Shown in pieces: positions 46,728 through 57,110 of a stretch of DNA of 64,000 nt (position 1 is the stretch's first letter; the number at the start of each line of letters is the position of its first letter). This stretch comes from Mycobacterium sp. 1554424.7 (lineage in GTDB: Bacteria > Actinomycetota > Actinomycetes > Mycobacteriales > Mycobacteriaceae). The notes under the pieces are model-generated. The model was given only the letters and a program-made list of their open reading frames with translations, was not told the origin of the DNA and ran no database searches. Location: contig NZ_LZSE01000025.1 in NCBI RefSeq assembly GCF_001665295.1, positions 57,088 to 121,087 on the forward strand, written 5' to 3'. A program made the position numbers and the translations under genes.

Positions 46728-48914
46728 ATGAGCAATGATCGCATGGTGACCGAAACCGAAGCCGAGGCACGGGCCGACGAGACCATTTGGCATTCAGGCG
46801 AGACCGCCGTGGCCGCACCCCCCGCGGCCACGCCCGCGGCGATCAGCGACGAACTGCCCGAGGACCGCTACCTCAACCGCGAACTGAGCTGGCTCGACTT
46901 CAACGCGCGCGTGCTGGCCCTGGCCGACGACAATTCGCTGCCGCTGCTGGAGCGCGCGAAATTCCTGGCGATCTTTGCGTCCAATCTCGACGAGTTCTAC
47001 ATGGTGCGGGTGGCCGGCCTCAAGCGCCGCGACGAGATGGGCCTGTCCGTCCGATCGGCCGACGGCCTGACGCCGCGCGAGCAACTGGCCCGCATCGGCG
47101 AACAGACCCAGCGGATCGCCACGCGACACGCGCGGGTGTTCCTCGATTCGGTGCGACCGGCGCTCGCCGAGGAAGGCATCCACATCGTCACGTGGGCCGA
47201 TCTGGATGAGGCGGAGCGCGACGAATTGTCCACCTATTTCAGCGAACAAGTCTTCCCCGTCCTGACGCCGCTGGCCGTCGACCCCGCCCACCCGTTCCCG
47301 TTCGTCAGCGGGTTGAGCCTGAACCTGGCCGTCATGGTGCGCCAACCCGAGGACGGTGGCCAGCACTTCGCCCGGGTCAAAGTGCCCAACAACGTCGATC
47401 GCTTCGTCGAACTCGAAACCCGCGGCGCTTCGGAGGATGGGCCGGAGGTTGTCCGCTATCTGCCGATGGAAGAACTGATCGCGGCCTTCCTTCCGGAGCT
47501 GTTCCCGGGCATGGAAATCGTTGAACACCACGCGTTCCGCATCACCCGCAACGCCGACTACGAGGTCGAAGAGGACCGCGACGAGGACCTCCTGCAGGCA
47601 CTCGAGCGCGAGCTGGCACGCAGGCGGTTCGGCTCGCCGGTGCGGCTCGAGATCGCCGACGACATGACCGAAAGCATGCTGGAACTGCTGCTGCGCGAAC
47701 TCGACGTGCATCCGGGTGACGTCATCGAAGTGCCCGGCCTGCTCGACCTTTCGTCGTTGTGGCAGATCTACGGCGTCGACCGGCCGGCGCTCAAGGACCG
47801 GACATTCGTGCCGGACACCCACCCCGCCTTCGCCGACCGCGAAACACCCCGGAGCATCTTCGCGACGCTGCGCGAAGGCGATGTGCTGCTTCATCATCCG
47901 TACGACTCGTTCTCGACGAGCGTGCAGCGCTTCATCGAGCAGGCCGCCGCCGACCCCAACGTGCTGGCGATCAAACAGACCCTGTACCGCACCTCCGGTG
48001 ACTCGCCGATCGTCCGGGCGCTCATCAACGCGGCCGAGGCCGGCAAGCAGGTGGTGGCCATGGTGGAGATCAAGGCGCGCTTCGACGAGCAGGCCAACAT
48101 CCGCTGGGCGCGCGAACTTGAGCAGGCGGGCGTGCACGTGGTCTACGGGTACGTCGGACTGAAGACCCACTGCAAGACCTGCCTGGTGGTGCGCCGCGAG
48201 GGTTCGGCAATCCGGCGGTACTGCCACATCGGGACCGGCAACTACAACGGGAAGACGGCGCGACTGTACGAGGACGTCGGTCTGCTCACGGCATCGCCCG
48301 AAATCGGCGCCGATTTGACCGACCTGTTCAATTCGCTTACCGGCTACTCGCGCAAGGTGTCCTACCGCAATCTGTTGGTCGCGCCGCACAGCATTCGCAC
48401 GGGCATCATCGAACGGGTCGAGCGCGAGATCGCCGCCCACCGCGAACACGGCGGCGGCCGGATCCGGATGAAGATGAACGCTCTCGTCGACGAGCAGGTG
48501 ATCGACGCGTTGTATCGCGCGTCGCGGGCGGGCGTGCGGGTCGAGGTGGTGGTGCGCGGCATCTGCGCGCTGCGCCCGGGCGCGGAAGGCTTCTCGGAGA
48601 ACATCTCGGTCCGCTCGATCCTCGGCCGCTTCCTGGAGCACTCGCGGATCATGCATTTCAACCGCATCAACGAGTTCTGGATCGGCAGCGCCGACATGAT
48701 GCACCGCAACCTCGACCGGCGCGTCGAGGCGCTGGTTCAGGTGAAGGACCCGCGGCTCACCGCGTATCTGGACGACCTGTTCGAGTCCGCGCTGGATCCG
48801 TCGACGCGCTGCTGGGAACTGGGCGCCGACGGGCAGTGGACCGCGTCACCGCAGGAGGGCCACACCGTGCGCGACCACCAGGAATCGCTGATGGAGCGGC
48901 ACCGCAGCCCCTGA
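46728..48914 (+). CDS. ppk1: Polyphosphate kinase 1
   Basis: A 728-residue PPK1 making inorganic polyphosphate from ATP. The start at 46728 gives MSNDRMVTE, matching M. tuberculosis PPK1; GTG at 46725 is adjacent and the frame is open 11 codons more. [55 protein letters not shown], the catalytic-His motif GLKTHCKT and [12 protein letters not shown] are intact. Orthologue of Rv2984. It is followed by mutT1. Confidence 0.97.
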   Translation: MSNDRMVTETEAEARADETIWHSGETAVAAPPAATPAAISDELPEDRYLNRELSWLDFNARVLALADDNSLPLLERAKFLAIFASNLDEFYMVRVAGLKRRDEMGLSVRSADGLTPREQLARIGEQTQRIATRHARVFLDSVRPALAEEGIHIVTWADLDEAERDELSTYFSEQVFPVLTPLAVDPAHPFPFVSGLSLNLAVMVRQPEDGGQHFARVKVPNNVDRFVELETRGASEDGPEVVRYLPMEELIAAFLPELFPGMEIVEHHAFRITRNADYEVEEDRDEDLLQALERELARRRFGSPVRLEIADDMTESMLELLLRELDVHPGDVIEVPGLLDLSSLWQIYGVDRPALKDRTFVPDTHPAFADRETPRSIFATLREGDVLLHHPYDSFSTSVQRFIEQAAADPNVLAIKQTLYRTSGDSPIVRALINAAEAGKQVVAMVEIKARFDEQANIRWARELEQAGVHVVYGYVGLKTHCKTCLVVRREGSAIRRYCHIGTGNYNGKTARLYEDVGLLTASPEIGADLTDLFNSLTGYSRKVSYRNLLVAPHSIRTGIIERVEREIAAHREHGGGRIRMKMNALVDEQVIDALYRASRAGVRVEVVVRGICALRPGAEGFSENISVRSILGRFLEHSRIMHFNRINEFWIGSADMMHRNLDRRVEALVQVKDPRLTAYLDDLFESALDPSTRCWELGADGQWTASPQEGHTVRDHQESLMERHRSP

Positions 48915-48978
48915 CGCCCGTGTGGTAGCTTCCAGGTCGCATCCACGACCGCGATCGAATTGACCTGCAGGAGTTTAG

Positions 48979-49938
48979 GTGTCGAACCAGACCTCGTCGG
49001 CGGGTCGGCGGTCGGGGAGCCGGATCGTGTACGCGGCGGGCGCGGTGCTGTGGCGGAAGGCCGGCGACGACCCGGCGGCCCCGACCCTCGAGGTATGCCT
49101 GATCCACCGCCCCCGCTACGACGACTGGTCGCTGCCGAAGGGCAAGGTGGACCCCGGCGAGACGGCCCCCGTGGCGGCGGTGCGGGAAGTGTTGGAGGAG
49201 ACGGGCCACCGCGCCATCCTCGGCCGGCGGCTCGACATGGTGAGCTACCCGATCGAGCAGGGCGTCAAGAAGGTCTACTACTGGGCGGCGCGCGACACCG
49301 GCGGGGAATTCACGCCGGGCCGCGAGGTCGACGAGTTGACGTGGCTGCCGGTCGCCGACGCGAAGGACAAACTCACCTATCCGCACGATCGAAAGATGTT
49401 GCGCCACTTCGCGAAACAACCCGAGGACACCAAGACGGTGCTGGTCGTCCGGCACGGCACCGCCGGCCGGAAATCACGTTTCAAGGGCGACGACACCAAG
49501 CGCCCGCTCGACAAGCGGGGACGCGCGCAGGCTGAGGCACTGGTTCCACAGCTGCTCGCCTTCGGCGCCACCGACGTGTACGCGGCGGACCGGCTGCGCT
49601 GTCACCAGACGGTCGAACCGCTCGCCGAGGAACTCGGTGTGACGGTCCGCAACGAGCCCGCCCTCACCGAGGAGTCGTACGCCAAGAGCCCCAAGCGCGC
49701 GCGCCACCGGATCCTGCGCATTGCCGAATGCGAAGCGGAGAAGGGCGGCACCCCCGTGATTTGCACGCAGGGCAAGGTGATTCCGGACCTCGTCGCCTGG
49801 TGGTGCGAACGCGACGGGGTGCGCGCCGATAAATCCCGCAACCACAAGGGCAGTACGTGGGTGCTGTCCCTGTCGGGCGGCCGGCTGGTCGCGGCCGACC
49901 ACATCGGCGGCGCGCTGGCCGCCAACGTGCGGGCCTGA
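48979..49938 (+). CDS. mutT1: MutT1: Nudix hydrolase fused to histidine phosphatase
   Basis: A 319-residue two-domain protein. The Nudix domain (1-140) has the full box [22 protein letters not shown]. The C-terminal histidine-phosphatase domain (about 155-319) has the VVRHGTAG motif, with a second His in HQTVEPL. M. tuberculosis MutT1 (Rv2985) clears 8-oxo-dGTP and 8-oxo-GTP and their diphosphates, as well as Ap4A-type dinucleotides. The GTG at 48979 has CAGGAG upstream. It ends at a strong hairpin shared with hupB. Confidence 0.95.
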   Translation: MSNQTSSAGRRSGSRIVYAAGAVLWRKAGDDPAAPTLEVCLIHRPRYDDWSLPKGKVDPGETAPVAAVREVLEETGHRAILGRRLDMVSYPIEQGVKKVYYWAARDTGGEFTPGREVDELTWLPVADAKDKLTYPHDRKMLRHFAKQPEDTKTVLVVRHGTAGRKSRFKGDDTKRPLDKRGRAQAEALVPQLLAFGATDVYAADRLRCHQTVEPLAEELGVTVRNEPALTEESYAKSPKRARHRILRIAECEAEKGGTPVICTQGKVIPDLVAWWCERDGVRADKSRNHKGSTWVLSLSGGRLVAADHIGGALAANVRA

Positions 49939-49991
49939 CACGCGAATACCCTTCGGGTGACGTCGCCGCCACCCCGAAGGGTATTCGCGTG
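49939..49991. terminator. Bidirectional terminator hairpin between mutT1 and hupB
   Basis: CACGCGAATACCCTTCGGG (49939-49957) and its exact reverse complement at 49973-49991 give a 19-bp perfect stem with a 15-nt loop. It begins at the mutT1 stop and ends 9 bp from the hupB stop. The symmetry serves both strands. Confidence 0.9.
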
Positions 49992-50000
49992 TGGAACTTT

Positions 50001-50642
50001 CTACCGGCGACCGCGGCGCGCGGGCGCCTTCTTGGCCGGAGCCTTCCGGGCCGGCGCCTTGCTCGCGGCCTTCTTGGCCGGAGCCTTGGTTGCGGCCTTC
50101 TTGGCCGGAGCCTTCTTCACCGCAGCCTTCTTGGCCGGAGCCTTCTTCACCGCAGCCTTCTTGGCCGGAGCCTTCTTCACCGCGGCCTTCTTGGCCGGAG
50201 CCTTCTTCACCGCAGCCTTCTTGGCCGGAGCCTTCTTTGCCGCGGCCTTCTTGGCCGGAGCCTTGCTTGCCGCCTTCTTAGCCGGAGCCTTCTTCGCCAC
50301 CTTCTTGGCCGCGCCGGCTGATACAACACCACGTTTCACTGCAGGTCCTTCCGCCGGGAGGCGCTGTGCGCCAGACACAACCGCTTTGAATTGGGCACCG
50401 GGCCGGAACGCCGGGACCGATGTCGGCTTTACCTTTACCGTCTCACCGGTACGCGGATTGCGGGCGACCCGCGCCGCGCGCCGCCGCTGTTCGAACACAC
50501 CGAACCCGGTAATGGTGACGCTGTCGCCCTTGTGCACCGCACGCACAATCGTGTCGACGACATTCTCGACGGCAGCGGTCGCCTGTCGACGGTCCGAGCC
50601 CAATTTCTGTGTCAGCACATCTATGAGCTCTGCTTTGTTCAT
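50001..50642 (-). CDS. hupB: DNA-binding protein HupB (HU with Lys/Ala/Pro tail)
   Basis: A 213-residue nucleoid protein. Residues 1-90 are a standard HU domain ([41 protein letters not shown]). Residues 100-213 are a histone-H1-like tail of AKKAP/KKAAV repeats. It condenses DNA and influences iron-linked gene expression in mycobacteria (Rv2986c). The tail DNA contains five 30-bp repeats. It precedes no gene on its strand before the mutT1 terminator. Confidence 0.97.
   Translation of the reverse strand: MNKAELIDVLTQKLGSDRRQATAAVENVVDTIVRAVHKGDSVTITGFGVFEQRRRAARVARNPRTGETVKVKPTSVPAFRPGAQFKAVVSGAQRLPAEGPAVKRGVVSAGAAKKVAKKAPAKKAASKAPAKKAAAKKAPAKKAAVKKAPAKKAAVKKAPAKKAAVKKAPAKKAAVKKAPAKKAATKAPAKKAASKAPARKAPAKKAPARRGRR
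50101..50250 (-). repeat. 30-bp tandem repeats in hupB tail
   Basis: Five consecutive 30-bp units begin at 50101, 50131, 50161, 50191 and 50221, with the first two identical and the others differing at one to three bases. Each encodes ten residues ([10 protein letters not shown] type). The copy number could vary between strains. Confidence 0.9.
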
Positions 50643-50692
50643 CCAAACCCTCCGAAGCTAGTGGTCCTCGTTTTGGGAACCGACTAGTGGAC

Positions 50693-50722
50693 ACGGTAAA
50701 CCCTCACCCAGCAAATTTCCAA
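50693..50722 (-). promoter_or_regulatory. Candidate hupB promoter
   Basis: On the minus strand, TTGGAA (50722-50717), 18 nt, then TACCGT (50698-50693). Transcription would begin near 50686, about 44 nt before the ATG. Inferred from consensus; the 214-bp gap to leuD shows nothing else clear. Confidence 0.45.
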
Positions 50723-50856
50723 GAGCCACGCGCAATTTCGGGACCGAACGAGCGAAGTTTTCGCAATCCGGTTGCCGCCCTTGGGCGGTGACGGGGCGGG
50801 AAAATCGGCCGGGTTACTTAGCCGATCGAGAAGAAATTTCGCTCCCGATCGCCCCT

Positions 50857-51453
50857 TCAGGAGAGGGGCACGGTGCGCGGTTTCCACTCCGGGCGCGCGG
50901 CCTCGAAGGCCTCGATCTGGTCGAGTTTCCGCAGCGTAAGGCCTATATCGTCGAGGCCCTCGAGCAGGCGCCACGCGGTGTGGTCGTCAATCTTGAACGG
51001 CAACACCGCCGTTCCGGCGGCGATATTTCGATCTTGAAGATTGGCAGTGATTTCCAAGCCGGGACTCTGTTCGATGAGCTTCCAAAGCAGTTCCACGCCC
51101 TCGGCAGAAACTTCCGCCGCCAACAGACCGGCCTTGCCGGCGTTGCCCCGAAAAATGTCACCGAATCGAGACGAGATGACGACCCGGAACCCGTAGTCCA
51201 TGAGCGCCCACACGGCGTGCTCGCGCGACGATCCGGTGCCGAAATCGGGGCCGGCCACCAGAACCGAGCCGCGGTCAAAGGGGCTGAGATTTAGCACGAA
51301 TGACGGATCCGACCGCCACGTGGCGAACAACCCGTCCTCGAAACCGGTTCGGGTTACGCGCTTCAAGAACTCCGCGGGAATGATCTGGTCGGTATCGACA
51401 TTGGACCGCCGCAGCGGCACGCCGATGCCCGTGTGGGTGCGGAAGGCTTCCAT
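50857..51453 (-). CDS. leuD: 3-isopropylmalate dehydratase small subunit
   Basis: A 198-residue swivel-domain subunit of isopropylmalate isomerase, the second step of leucine synthesis. [32 protein letters not shown] and [18 protein letters not shown] are diagnostic. It works with LeuC, encoded 18 bp upstream on the same strand. Orthologue of Rv2987c. Confidence 0.97.
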   Translation of the reverse strand: MEAFRTHTGIGVPLRRSNVDTDQIIPAEFLKRVTRTGFEDGLFATWRSDPSFVLNLSPFDRGSVLVAGPDFGTGSSREHAVWALMDYGFRVVISSRFGDIFRGNAGKAGLLAAEVSAEGVELLWKLIEQSPGLEITANLQDRNIAAGTAVLPFKIDDHTAWRLLEGLDDIGLTLRKLDQIEAFEAARPEWKPRTVPLS

Positions 51454-51471
51454 TTCGTCCTCGATTCAAAA

Positions 51472-52920
51472 TCAGTTGGAGTTCAAGTCGGCCGGCGCGG
51501 ACAGCGTGCCCCGCACAGCCGTCGCCGCGGCGACGGCCGGGGACACCAGGTGGGTGCGGCCGCCTTTGCCCTGCCGCCCTTCGAAGTTGCGGTTGGACGT
51601 CGCGGCGCACCGCTCGCCCGGGGACAGCTGATCGGGGTTCATGCCCAGACACATCGAGCATCCGGCCTGACGCCATTCGGCGCCCGCGGCGGTGAAAATC
51701 TCGCCCAGCCCTTCGGCTTCGGCCTGCGCGCGCACCCGCATGGAGCCCGGCACGACGAGCATGCGCACCCCCGGGGCGACCTTGCGTCCCCGCAACACCT
51801 CGGCCACCGCCCGCAGGTCTTCGATACGACCGTTGGTACAAGAGCCGACGAACACCGCGTCGACGCCGATGTCGCGCATCGGCGTCCCGGGTCGAAGGTC
51901 CATGTACGCCAAGGCTTTCTCGGCGGCCTGCCGCTCGCCGTCGTCGGCCATCAGCTCGGGGTCCGGCACCGCCGCGCCCAGGGGCACACCCTGCCCGGGG
52001 TTCGTGCCCCACGTGACGAACGGCGTCAACGAGGCCGCGTCGAGGTAGACCTCGGTGTCGAAGACGGCGCCGGGGTCGGTGCGCAGCTGCCGCCAGTAGG
52101 CAACCGCGGCGTCCCACTGCGCGCCGGTCGGTGCGTGCGGCCGGCCGCGCAGAAACTCGTAGGTGGTCTCGTCCGGCGCCACCATGCCCGCCCTGGCGCC
52201 CGCTTCGATGCTCATGTTGCAGACCGTCATCCGGCCCTCCATCGACAGCGATTCGATGGCGCTGCCCCGGTATTCGATGACGTGACCCTGCCCGCCGCCG
52301 GTGCCGATCTTGGCGATCAGCGCGAGAATGATGTCCTTGGCGGTCACGCCGGGCGGCAATTGACCGTCCGCCCCTCCATCTACGTTGACCGCCATCGTCT
52401 TGAAGGGCCGCAACGGCAGCGTCTGGGTCGCCAGCACGTGCTCGACCTCCGAGGTGCCAATCCCCATGGCCAGCGCCCCAAATGCGCCGTGCGTCGACGT
52501 GTGACTGTCACCACAGACGATCGTCATCCCCGGCTGGGTGAGGCCCAATTGCGGACCGACGACGTGCACGATGCCCTGCTCGATGTCGCCCATCGGATGG
52601 AGCCGGACGCCGAATTCCGCGCAATTGCGCCGCAACGTCTCGACCTGCGTGCGCGACACCGGGTCGGCGATCGGCTTGTCGATGTCGACGGTGGGCACGT
52701 TGTGGTCCTCGGTGGCCAGCGTCAGGTCGGGGCGCCGCACTCCCCGGCCGGCCAGGCGCAGGCCGTCGAACGCCTGCGGGCTGGTGACCTCGTGCACCAA
52801 ATGCAGGTCGATGTAGATCAAGTCGGGTGCCCCCGCTTGTTCGGCACCGCCGCCCGGCGCCACAACGTGGTCGTCCCAAACCTTTTCGGCCAGGGTGCGC
52901 GGCTTGGCTTCGGATCCCAT
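51472..52920 (-). CDS. leuC: 3-isopropylmalate dehydratase large subunit
   Basis: A 482-residue aconitase-family subunit carrying the [4Fe-4S] cluster. [43 protein letters not shown] and [12 protein letters not shown] supply the cluster Cys residues. It interconverts 2- and 3-isopropylmalate with LeuD. Orthologue of Rv2988c. It is divergent from the IclR regulator, which probably represses it. Confidence 0.97.
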   Translation of the reverse strand: MGSEAKPRTLAEKVWDDHVVAPGGGAEQAGAPDLIYIDLHLVHEVTSPQAFDGLRLAGRGVRRPDLTLATEDHNVPTVDIDKPIADPVSRTQVETLRRNCAEFGVRLHPMGDIEQGIVHVVGPQLGLTQPGMTIVCGDSHTSTHGAFGALAMGIGTSEVEHVLATQTLPLRPFKTMAVNVDGGADGQLPPGVTAKDIILALIAKIGTGGGQGHVIEYRGSAIESLSMEGRMTVCNMSIEAGARAGMVAPDETTYEFLRGRPHAPTGAQWDAAVAYWRQLRTDPGAVFDTEVYLDAASLTPFVTWGTNPGQGVPLGAAVPDPELMADDGERQAAEKALAYMDLRPGTPMRDIGVDAVFVGSCTNGRIEDLRAVAEVLRGRKVAPGVRMLVVPGSMRVRAQAEAEGLGEIFTAAGAEWRQAGCSMCLGMNPDQLSPGERCAATSNRNFEGRQGKGGRTHLVSPAVAAATAVRGTLSAPADLNSN

Positions 52921-52960
52921 GTCGAATTCGCCCCCATCAGGGTGTGGTCATGTCTAGCCA

Positions 52961-52984
52961 TCTCAGAATGTGAGACGTTAGTAT
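52961..52984. promoter_or_regulatory. leuC / IclR-regulator divergent control region
   Basis: TCTCA-GAATG-TGAGA (52961-52975) is an inverted repeat in the 70-bp gap. TGAGAC recurs at 52971-52976 and at 52992-52997, 21 bp apart. TAGTAT (52979-52984) is a -10 hexamer ending 6 nt before the regulator's ATG, implying a leaderless transcript. The operator for the IclR protein is inferred. Confidence 0.55.
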
Positions 52985-52990
52985 CTTCTT

Positions 52991-53692
52991 ATGAGACAGC
53001 ATAGCGGTATCGGCGTCCTCGACAAAGCGGTGGGCCTGCTGCACACGATCGCGGAATCCCCGTGTGGGCTGGCCGAACTGTGCGAGCGGACCGAGTTGCC
53101 CCGAGCCACCGCCTACCGCCTGGCGGCGGCGCTGGAAGTTCATCGGCTGCTGGCGCGCGACGACGAGGGGCGCTGGACGCTGGGTCCCGCGGTCACCGAA
53201 CTCGCCGCCAGCGTCAACGATCCGCTGCTGGCCGCGGGCGCGGCGGTGCTGCCCGGCCTGCGTGAGACCACCGGCGAGAGCGTGCAGCTGTATCGCCGCG
53301 AGGGCACGTCGCGGGTCTGCGTGGCCGCCGTGGAACCGGCTGCGGGTCTACGCGATACCGTTCCGGTCGGGGCGCGGCTGCCGATGACGGCGGGCTCGGG
53401 GGCCAAAGTGCTACTCGCCTATGCCGACGCAACCATTCAGAAGGCCGTGCTGCCGACGGCGAAATTCACCGACCGGGCGCTCGCCGAGGTGCGCCGGCGC
53501 GGTTGGGCGCAGAGCGTGGCCGAGCGCGAGCCCGGTGTGGCGAGCGTGTCGGCGCCGGTGCGCGACGGCCGCGGTGTCGTCATCGCCGCCATCTCGGTGT
53601 CTGGGCCCGTTGATCGCATCGGGCGCCGGCCCGGGGCGCGCTGGGCCGCCGATCTGCTGTCCGCGGCCGACGCGCTCACCCGCCGGCTGTAG
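52991..53692 (+). CDS. IclR-family regulator, LtbR-like
   Basis: A 233-residue IclR regulator: winged HTH (residues 1-70; GLAELCERTELPRATAYRLAAAL) and a C-terminal effector domain (80-230; GESVQLYRREGTSRVCVAA, GARLPMTAGSGAKVLLA). The position divergent from leuCD equals Rv2989 and the C. glutamicum LtbR, a repressor of leucine and tryptophan genes. The start at 52991 needs no leader, given the -10 placement. Regulation of leuCD is inferred by synteny. Confidence 0.88.
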   Translation: MRQHSGIGVLDKAVGLLHTIAESPCGLAELCERTELPRATAYRLAAALEVHRLLARDDEGRWTLGPAVTELAASVNDPLLAAGAAVLPGLRETTGESVQLYRREGTSRVCVAAVEPAAGLRDTVPVGARLPMTAGSGAKVLLAYADATIQKAVLPTAKFTDRALAEVRRRGWAQSVAEREPGVASVSAPVRDGRGVVIAAISVSGPVDRIGRRPGARWAADLLSAADALTRRL

Positions 53693-53716
53693 AGCAGCAC
53701 CACGCGCCCAGCTCGG

Positions 53717-53806
53717 GTGTGAATCCACGGCTTTGACTGTGCGTCCTGGGCGGCAAAATCGCGAATTTCACGCCCTCAGTTCACTCTCGAAGCCGTCAAT
53801 TCACAC
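53717..53806. repeat. 90-bp imperfect palindromic intergenic repeat, copy B
   Basis: The ends GTGTGAATCCACGGCTTTGA (53717-53736) and TCGAAGCCGTCAATTCACAC (53787-53806) are complementary at 17 of 20 positions. It matches copy A (9282-9371) in length and blocks. It lies in the 202-bp gap after the IclR gene, where I see no gene. Confidence 0.75.
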
Positions 53807-53894
53807 TCAACCGGCCGCCGGCCTAAAGGGCGCACATTGTGCGCACAGGGCGCCCTGCACGCACACCGAAAAGCGACCTGACAAACTGACGGCC

Positions 53895-54407
53895 ATGGGA
53901 ACCAATCAGCGCGCGAGCATCGTCATGTCGGAGGACGAGATCGCCGACTTCGTTGTGAAGAGCCGCACCGGGACACTCGCCACCGTCGGGCCCGACGGCC
54001 AGCCGCACTTGACCGCCATGTGGTACGCCGTCGTCGACGGCGAGGTCTGGCTCGAGACCAAGGCCAAGTCGCAGAAGGCGGTGAACCTCATCCGGGATCC
54101 GCGCGTGAGCTTCCTGATCGAGGACGGCGACACCTACGACACCCTGCGTGGGGTCTCGTTCGAGGGAGTGGCGGAGATCGTCGACGATCCGGACGTCGCG
54201 CACCGGGTGGGCGTCAGCGTGTTCGAGCGCTACACCGGTCCCTACACCGACGACATGAAGCCGTTCGTCGAGCAGATGATGAACAAGCGGGTCTGCGTGC
54301 GCATCGTGGCCCGCCGCGCGCGCTCCTGGGATCACCGCAAGCTCGGGTTGCCGCCGATGCCGGTGGGCGGGTCGACCGCACCGGCCGTGCTGGGGACCGG
54401 CCAATAG
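53895..54407 (+). CDS. Pyridoxamine 5'-phosphate oxidase-fold protein (F420/FMN type)
   Basis: A 170-residue split-barrel protein: SRTGTLATVGPDGQPHLTAMWY, VWLETKAKSQKAVNLIRDPRVSFLIEDG and GVAEIVDD. The family includes F420-dependent reductases and PNPOx-like oxidases. It corresponds to Rv2991. ATG at 53895. The cofactor cannot be told from sequence alone. tRNA-Glu follows 6 bp later on the opposite strand. Confidence 0.85.
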   Translation: MGTNQRASIVMSEDEIADFVVKSRTGTLATVGPDGQPHLTAMWYAVVDGEVWLETKAKSQKAVNLIRDPRVSFLIEDGDTYDTLRGVSFEGVAEIVDDPDVAHRVGVSVFERYTGPYTDDMKPFVEQMMNKRVCVRIVARRARSWDHRKLGLPPMPVGGSTAPAVLGTGQ

Positions 54408-54413
54408 TTTGTG

Positions 54414-54486
54414 TAGCCCCGATGGGATTCGAACCCACGCTACCGCCGTGAGAGGGCGGCGTCCTAGGCCGCTAGACGACGGGGCC
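54414..54486 (-). tRNA. tRNA-Glu (anticodon CTC)
   Basis: A 73-nt cloverleaf: acceptor GGCCCCG/CGGGGCT (with a terminal G-U pair) plus A73, D-loop TCTAGCGGCC, anticodon loop CCTCTCA and T-arm GTGGGTTCGAATCCCAT. CCA is not encoded. It lies beside tRNA-Gln, as glnU/gluT do in M. tuberculosis. Confidence 0.95.
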
Positions 54487-54558
54487 TGAACCGATCCGAG
54501 CAGCCAGCATAGCTCACGTGAGAAAGCCGACCTAATCGCAAGCCGTGCTGCGATCTTG

Positions 54559-54630
54559 CTGGGGTACCAGGACTCGAACCTAGAATGGCTGAACCAGAAT
54601 CAGCTGTGTTGCCAATTACACCATACCCCA
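54559..54630 (-). tRNA. tRNA-Gln (anticodon CTG)
   Basis: A 72-nt cloverleaf with acceptor TGGGGTA/TACCCCA plus G73, the anticodon stem-loop around ATTCTGGTT (anticodon CTG) and T-loop GGTTCGAGTCC. Typical of bacterial tRNA-Gln. It lies between gltX and tRNA-Glu, all on one strand. Confidence 0.95.
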
Positions 54631-54733
54631 TTGGCTGCCTAAAACCGCTGGTCACAACGGTTCTGCGGTGTCCCGCGCCGTCGTAGCCGGCCGTCGTCGG
54701 CCTTTGTAAACCGCTGTGCAGACTACCAAAAAT

Positions 54734-56188
54734 TCAGACCGCCCCGTCGCGCGCGGCCCGCAACCGCGCCAGGCTGCGCTCGCGGCCCAGCAGCTCGAGG
54801 GATTCGAACAGCGGCGGGCTGACCGTTGTTCCCGTCGCGGCGACGCGGATCGGGCCGAACGCCTTGCGCGGTTTGAGCGCCAGCCCGTCGATGAGCGCGG
54901 CCTTCAGCGCCCCCTCAATGCGCTCCGTCGTCCACTCCGTCACGCGGTCCAGCGCGGCCACCGCGGCGTCCAACACCGCAATGCCGTCGGGCCCCAGCTC
55001 CTTGGCGGCGGCCTTCTCCTCGATCCCGTACTCGTCGTCGTTGAGGAACTTCAGCAGGTCCCACGCGTCGCTCAGGACGACGATGCGCGTCTGCACCAGC
55101 TCGGCGGCCTCGGCGAATCCGGCGTCGTCGAGCCCGGTGTCGTGGCCGTGCGTGCCGAAATAGTCGCGCAGCCGCGCGGCGAAGTCGGCGGCGTCCAGCA
55201 TCCGGATGTGCTCGGCGTTGATCGCGTCGGCCTTCTTCTGGTCGAAGCGGGCCGGGTTGGAGTTGACGTCGACGACGTCGAAGGCGGCCACCATTTCGTC
55301 CAGGCTGAACAGGTCGTGGTCGTCGGCGATCGCCCAGCCCAGCAGCGCAAGGTAATTCAGCAGGCCCTCGGGGATGAAGCCCCGGTCGCGGTGGGCGAAC
55401 AGGTTCGACTGCGGGTCGCGCTTGGACAGCTTCTTGGTGCCCTCCCCCAACACGGTTGGCAGGTGCGCGAATTGCGGTACGCGTTCGGCGACGCCGATCC
55501 GTATCAGCGCCCGATGCAGCGCCAGCTGGCGCGGGGTCGACGGCAGCAGGTCCTCGCCGCGCAGCACGTGGGTGATCTTCATCAGCGCGTCGTCGACCGG
55601 GTTCACCAACGTGTACAAGGGATCTCCGGACGCGCGGGTGAGCGCGAAATCGGGTACGGTGCCCGCCGCGAAGGTGGTGGTGCCGCGCACCAGGTCGTCC
55701 CAGGCGAGGTCGTCGTCGGGCATGCGCAGCCGCACCACGGGCTGGCGGCCCTCGGCCAGGAACGCCGCGCGCTGCGAATCGGTCAGCTGCCGGTCGAAGT
55801 TGTCGTAGCCCAGCTTGGGGTTTCGGCCCGCGGCGATGTGCCGCGCCTCGACCTCCTCCGGCGTCGAGAAGGCGTAGTAGGCCTCGCCGGCCTCGAGCAG
55901 CTGCGCCACCACGTCGCGGTAGATCTCGCCGCGCAGCGACTGGCGGTAGGGCCCGTACGGTCCGCCGACCTCCGGCCCCTCGTCCCAGTCGAGGCCGAGC
56001 CAGCGCAGCGCGTCGAGCAGCGCCAGGTAGCTTTCCTCGGTGTCGCGCGCCGCGTCGGTGTCCTCGATGCGAAAGACGAAGGTGCCGCCGGTGTGTCGGG
56101 CGTAGGCCCAGTTGTACAGCGCGGTGCGCACCATCCCGACGTGCGGGGTGCCGGTGGGCGACGGGCAGAACCGGACTCGAACGGTCAC
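54734..56188 (-). CDS. gltX: Glutamyl-tRNA synthetase
   Basis: A 484-residue class I synthetase. [21 protein letters not shown] has the HIGH-type motif (HVGM), and [11 protein letters not shown] has KLSKR. The GTG at 56188 overlaps the stop of the FAH gene by 4 bp. Orthologue of Rv2992c. As mycobacteria charge tRNA-Gln through misacylation and GatCAB, a non-discriminating role is expected. tRNA-Glu and tRNA-Gln lie just downstream. Confidence 0.96.
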   Translation of the reverse strand: MTVRVRFCPSPTGTPHVGMVRTALYNWAYARHTGGTFVFRIEDTDAARDTEESYLALLDALRWLGLDWDEGPEVGGPYGPYRQSLRGEIYRDVVAQLLEAGEAYYAFSTPEEVEARHIAAGRNPKLGYDNFDRQLTDSQRAAFLAEGRQPVVRLRMPDDDLAWDDLVRGTTTFAAGTVPDFALTRASGDPLYTLVNPVDDALMKITHVLRGEDLLPSTPRQLALHRALIRIGVAERVPQFAHLPTVLGEGTKKLSKRDPQSNLFAHRDRGFIPEGLLNYLALLGWAIADDHDLFSLDEMVAAFDVVDVNSNPARFDQKKADAINAEHIRMLDAADFAARLRDYFGTHGHDTGLDDAGFAEAAELVQTRIVVLSDAWDLLKFLNDDEYGIEEKAAAKELGPDGIAVLDAAVAALDRVTEWTTERIEGALKAALIDGLALKPRKAFGPIRVAATGTTVSPPLFESLELLGRERSLARLRAARDGAV

Positions 56189-56985
56189 GACTTTCCTTTG
56201 CGGACAACGGGATTGACGAGGCTGCCGATGCCCTCGACGGTGATGGATACCGTGTCGCCGTCCTCGATGGGGCCGACGCCGGCCGGGGTGCCCGTCAGAA
56301 TGAGGTCCCCGGGCAGCAGGGTCATCACGGCCGAGATCCACTCCACGATGGCGCCGACGTCGTGGATCATCAACGAGGTGCGGCTGTGTTGCTTCACGAC
56401 GCCGTTGACCTCGGTGCGCAGTTCGAGGTCCGCCGGGTCGACATCGGTGACGATCCACGGCCCGACGGGGCAGAAGCTGTCGTGGCCCTTGGCGCGGGTC
56501 CACTGGCCGTCGGCCTTTTGTTGATCGCGCGCCGACACGTCGTTGGCGATGGTGTAGCCGAGGATGTTGTCTGCGGCCTGGGCGGCGGAAACGTCCTTGC
56601 ACGGCCGGCCGATGACCGCCGCCAGCTCGCCCTCGTAGTGCACCGGTGATGCGTTGGCGGGCAGGCGAATCGGCACGTTGGGCCCGATGATCGCGGTGTT
56701 GGGCTTGAGGAATATCACCGGATCCGCCGGCGCCGGGCCCGTTTCGAAGCTGCCCATTTCCGCGATGTGGTCGGCGTAGTTCTTGCCGACGCAGACCACC
56801 TTGCCGGCCAGCATCGGCGCCAGTAGCCGCACGTCGGCCAGCGGCCACGAGCGGCCGGTGAAGGTCGGGGTGCCGAACGGGTGCTCGGCGATCTCCCGGG
56901 CGGTCAGTGCGGCGGGATCGTCGAGTTCGCCCTCGATGCTGACGAAGGCGACACCGTCCGGGCTGGCGATTCGACCGAGGCGCAT
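56185..56985 (-). CDS. Fumarylacetoacetate hydrolase (FAH) family protein
   Basis: A 266-residue FAH-fold enzyme. [13 protein letters not shown], the metal-binding [16 protein letters not shown] and [15 protein letters not shown], and [10 protein letters not shown] are conserved. Family members hydrolyse or decarboxylate 2-oxo acids from aromatic breakdown; the substrate here is unknown. ATG at 56985 lies 7 nt after TAGGCT, so it may be leaderless; a GTG two codons upstream is the alternative. Orthologue of Rv2993c and coupled to gltX. Confidence 0.9.
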   Translation of the reverse strand: MRLGRIASPDGVAFVSIEGELDDPAALTAREIAEHPFGTPTFTGRSWPLADVRLLAPMLAGKVVCVGKNYADHIAEMGSFETGPAPADPVIFLKPNTAIIGPNVPIRLPANASPVHYEGELAAVIGRPCKDVSAAQAADNILGYTIANDVSARDQQKADGQWTRAKGHDSFCPVGPWIVTDVDPADLELRTEVNGVVKQHSRTSLMIHDVGAIVEWISAVMTLLPGDLILTGTPAGVGPIEDGDTVSITVEGIGSLVNPVVRKGKS

Positions 56986-57110
56986 TCGCACGAGCCTAGT
57001 GATGGTCGCGAGCGCGGCGCAGCCGGGCGCTGCGGACCGTCACCATAAGGACTAGTGAGGCGGCCTGTCGCCTCCCGCAACCGGTGCCACGCTTGTGCAA
57101 GCATGGACTG

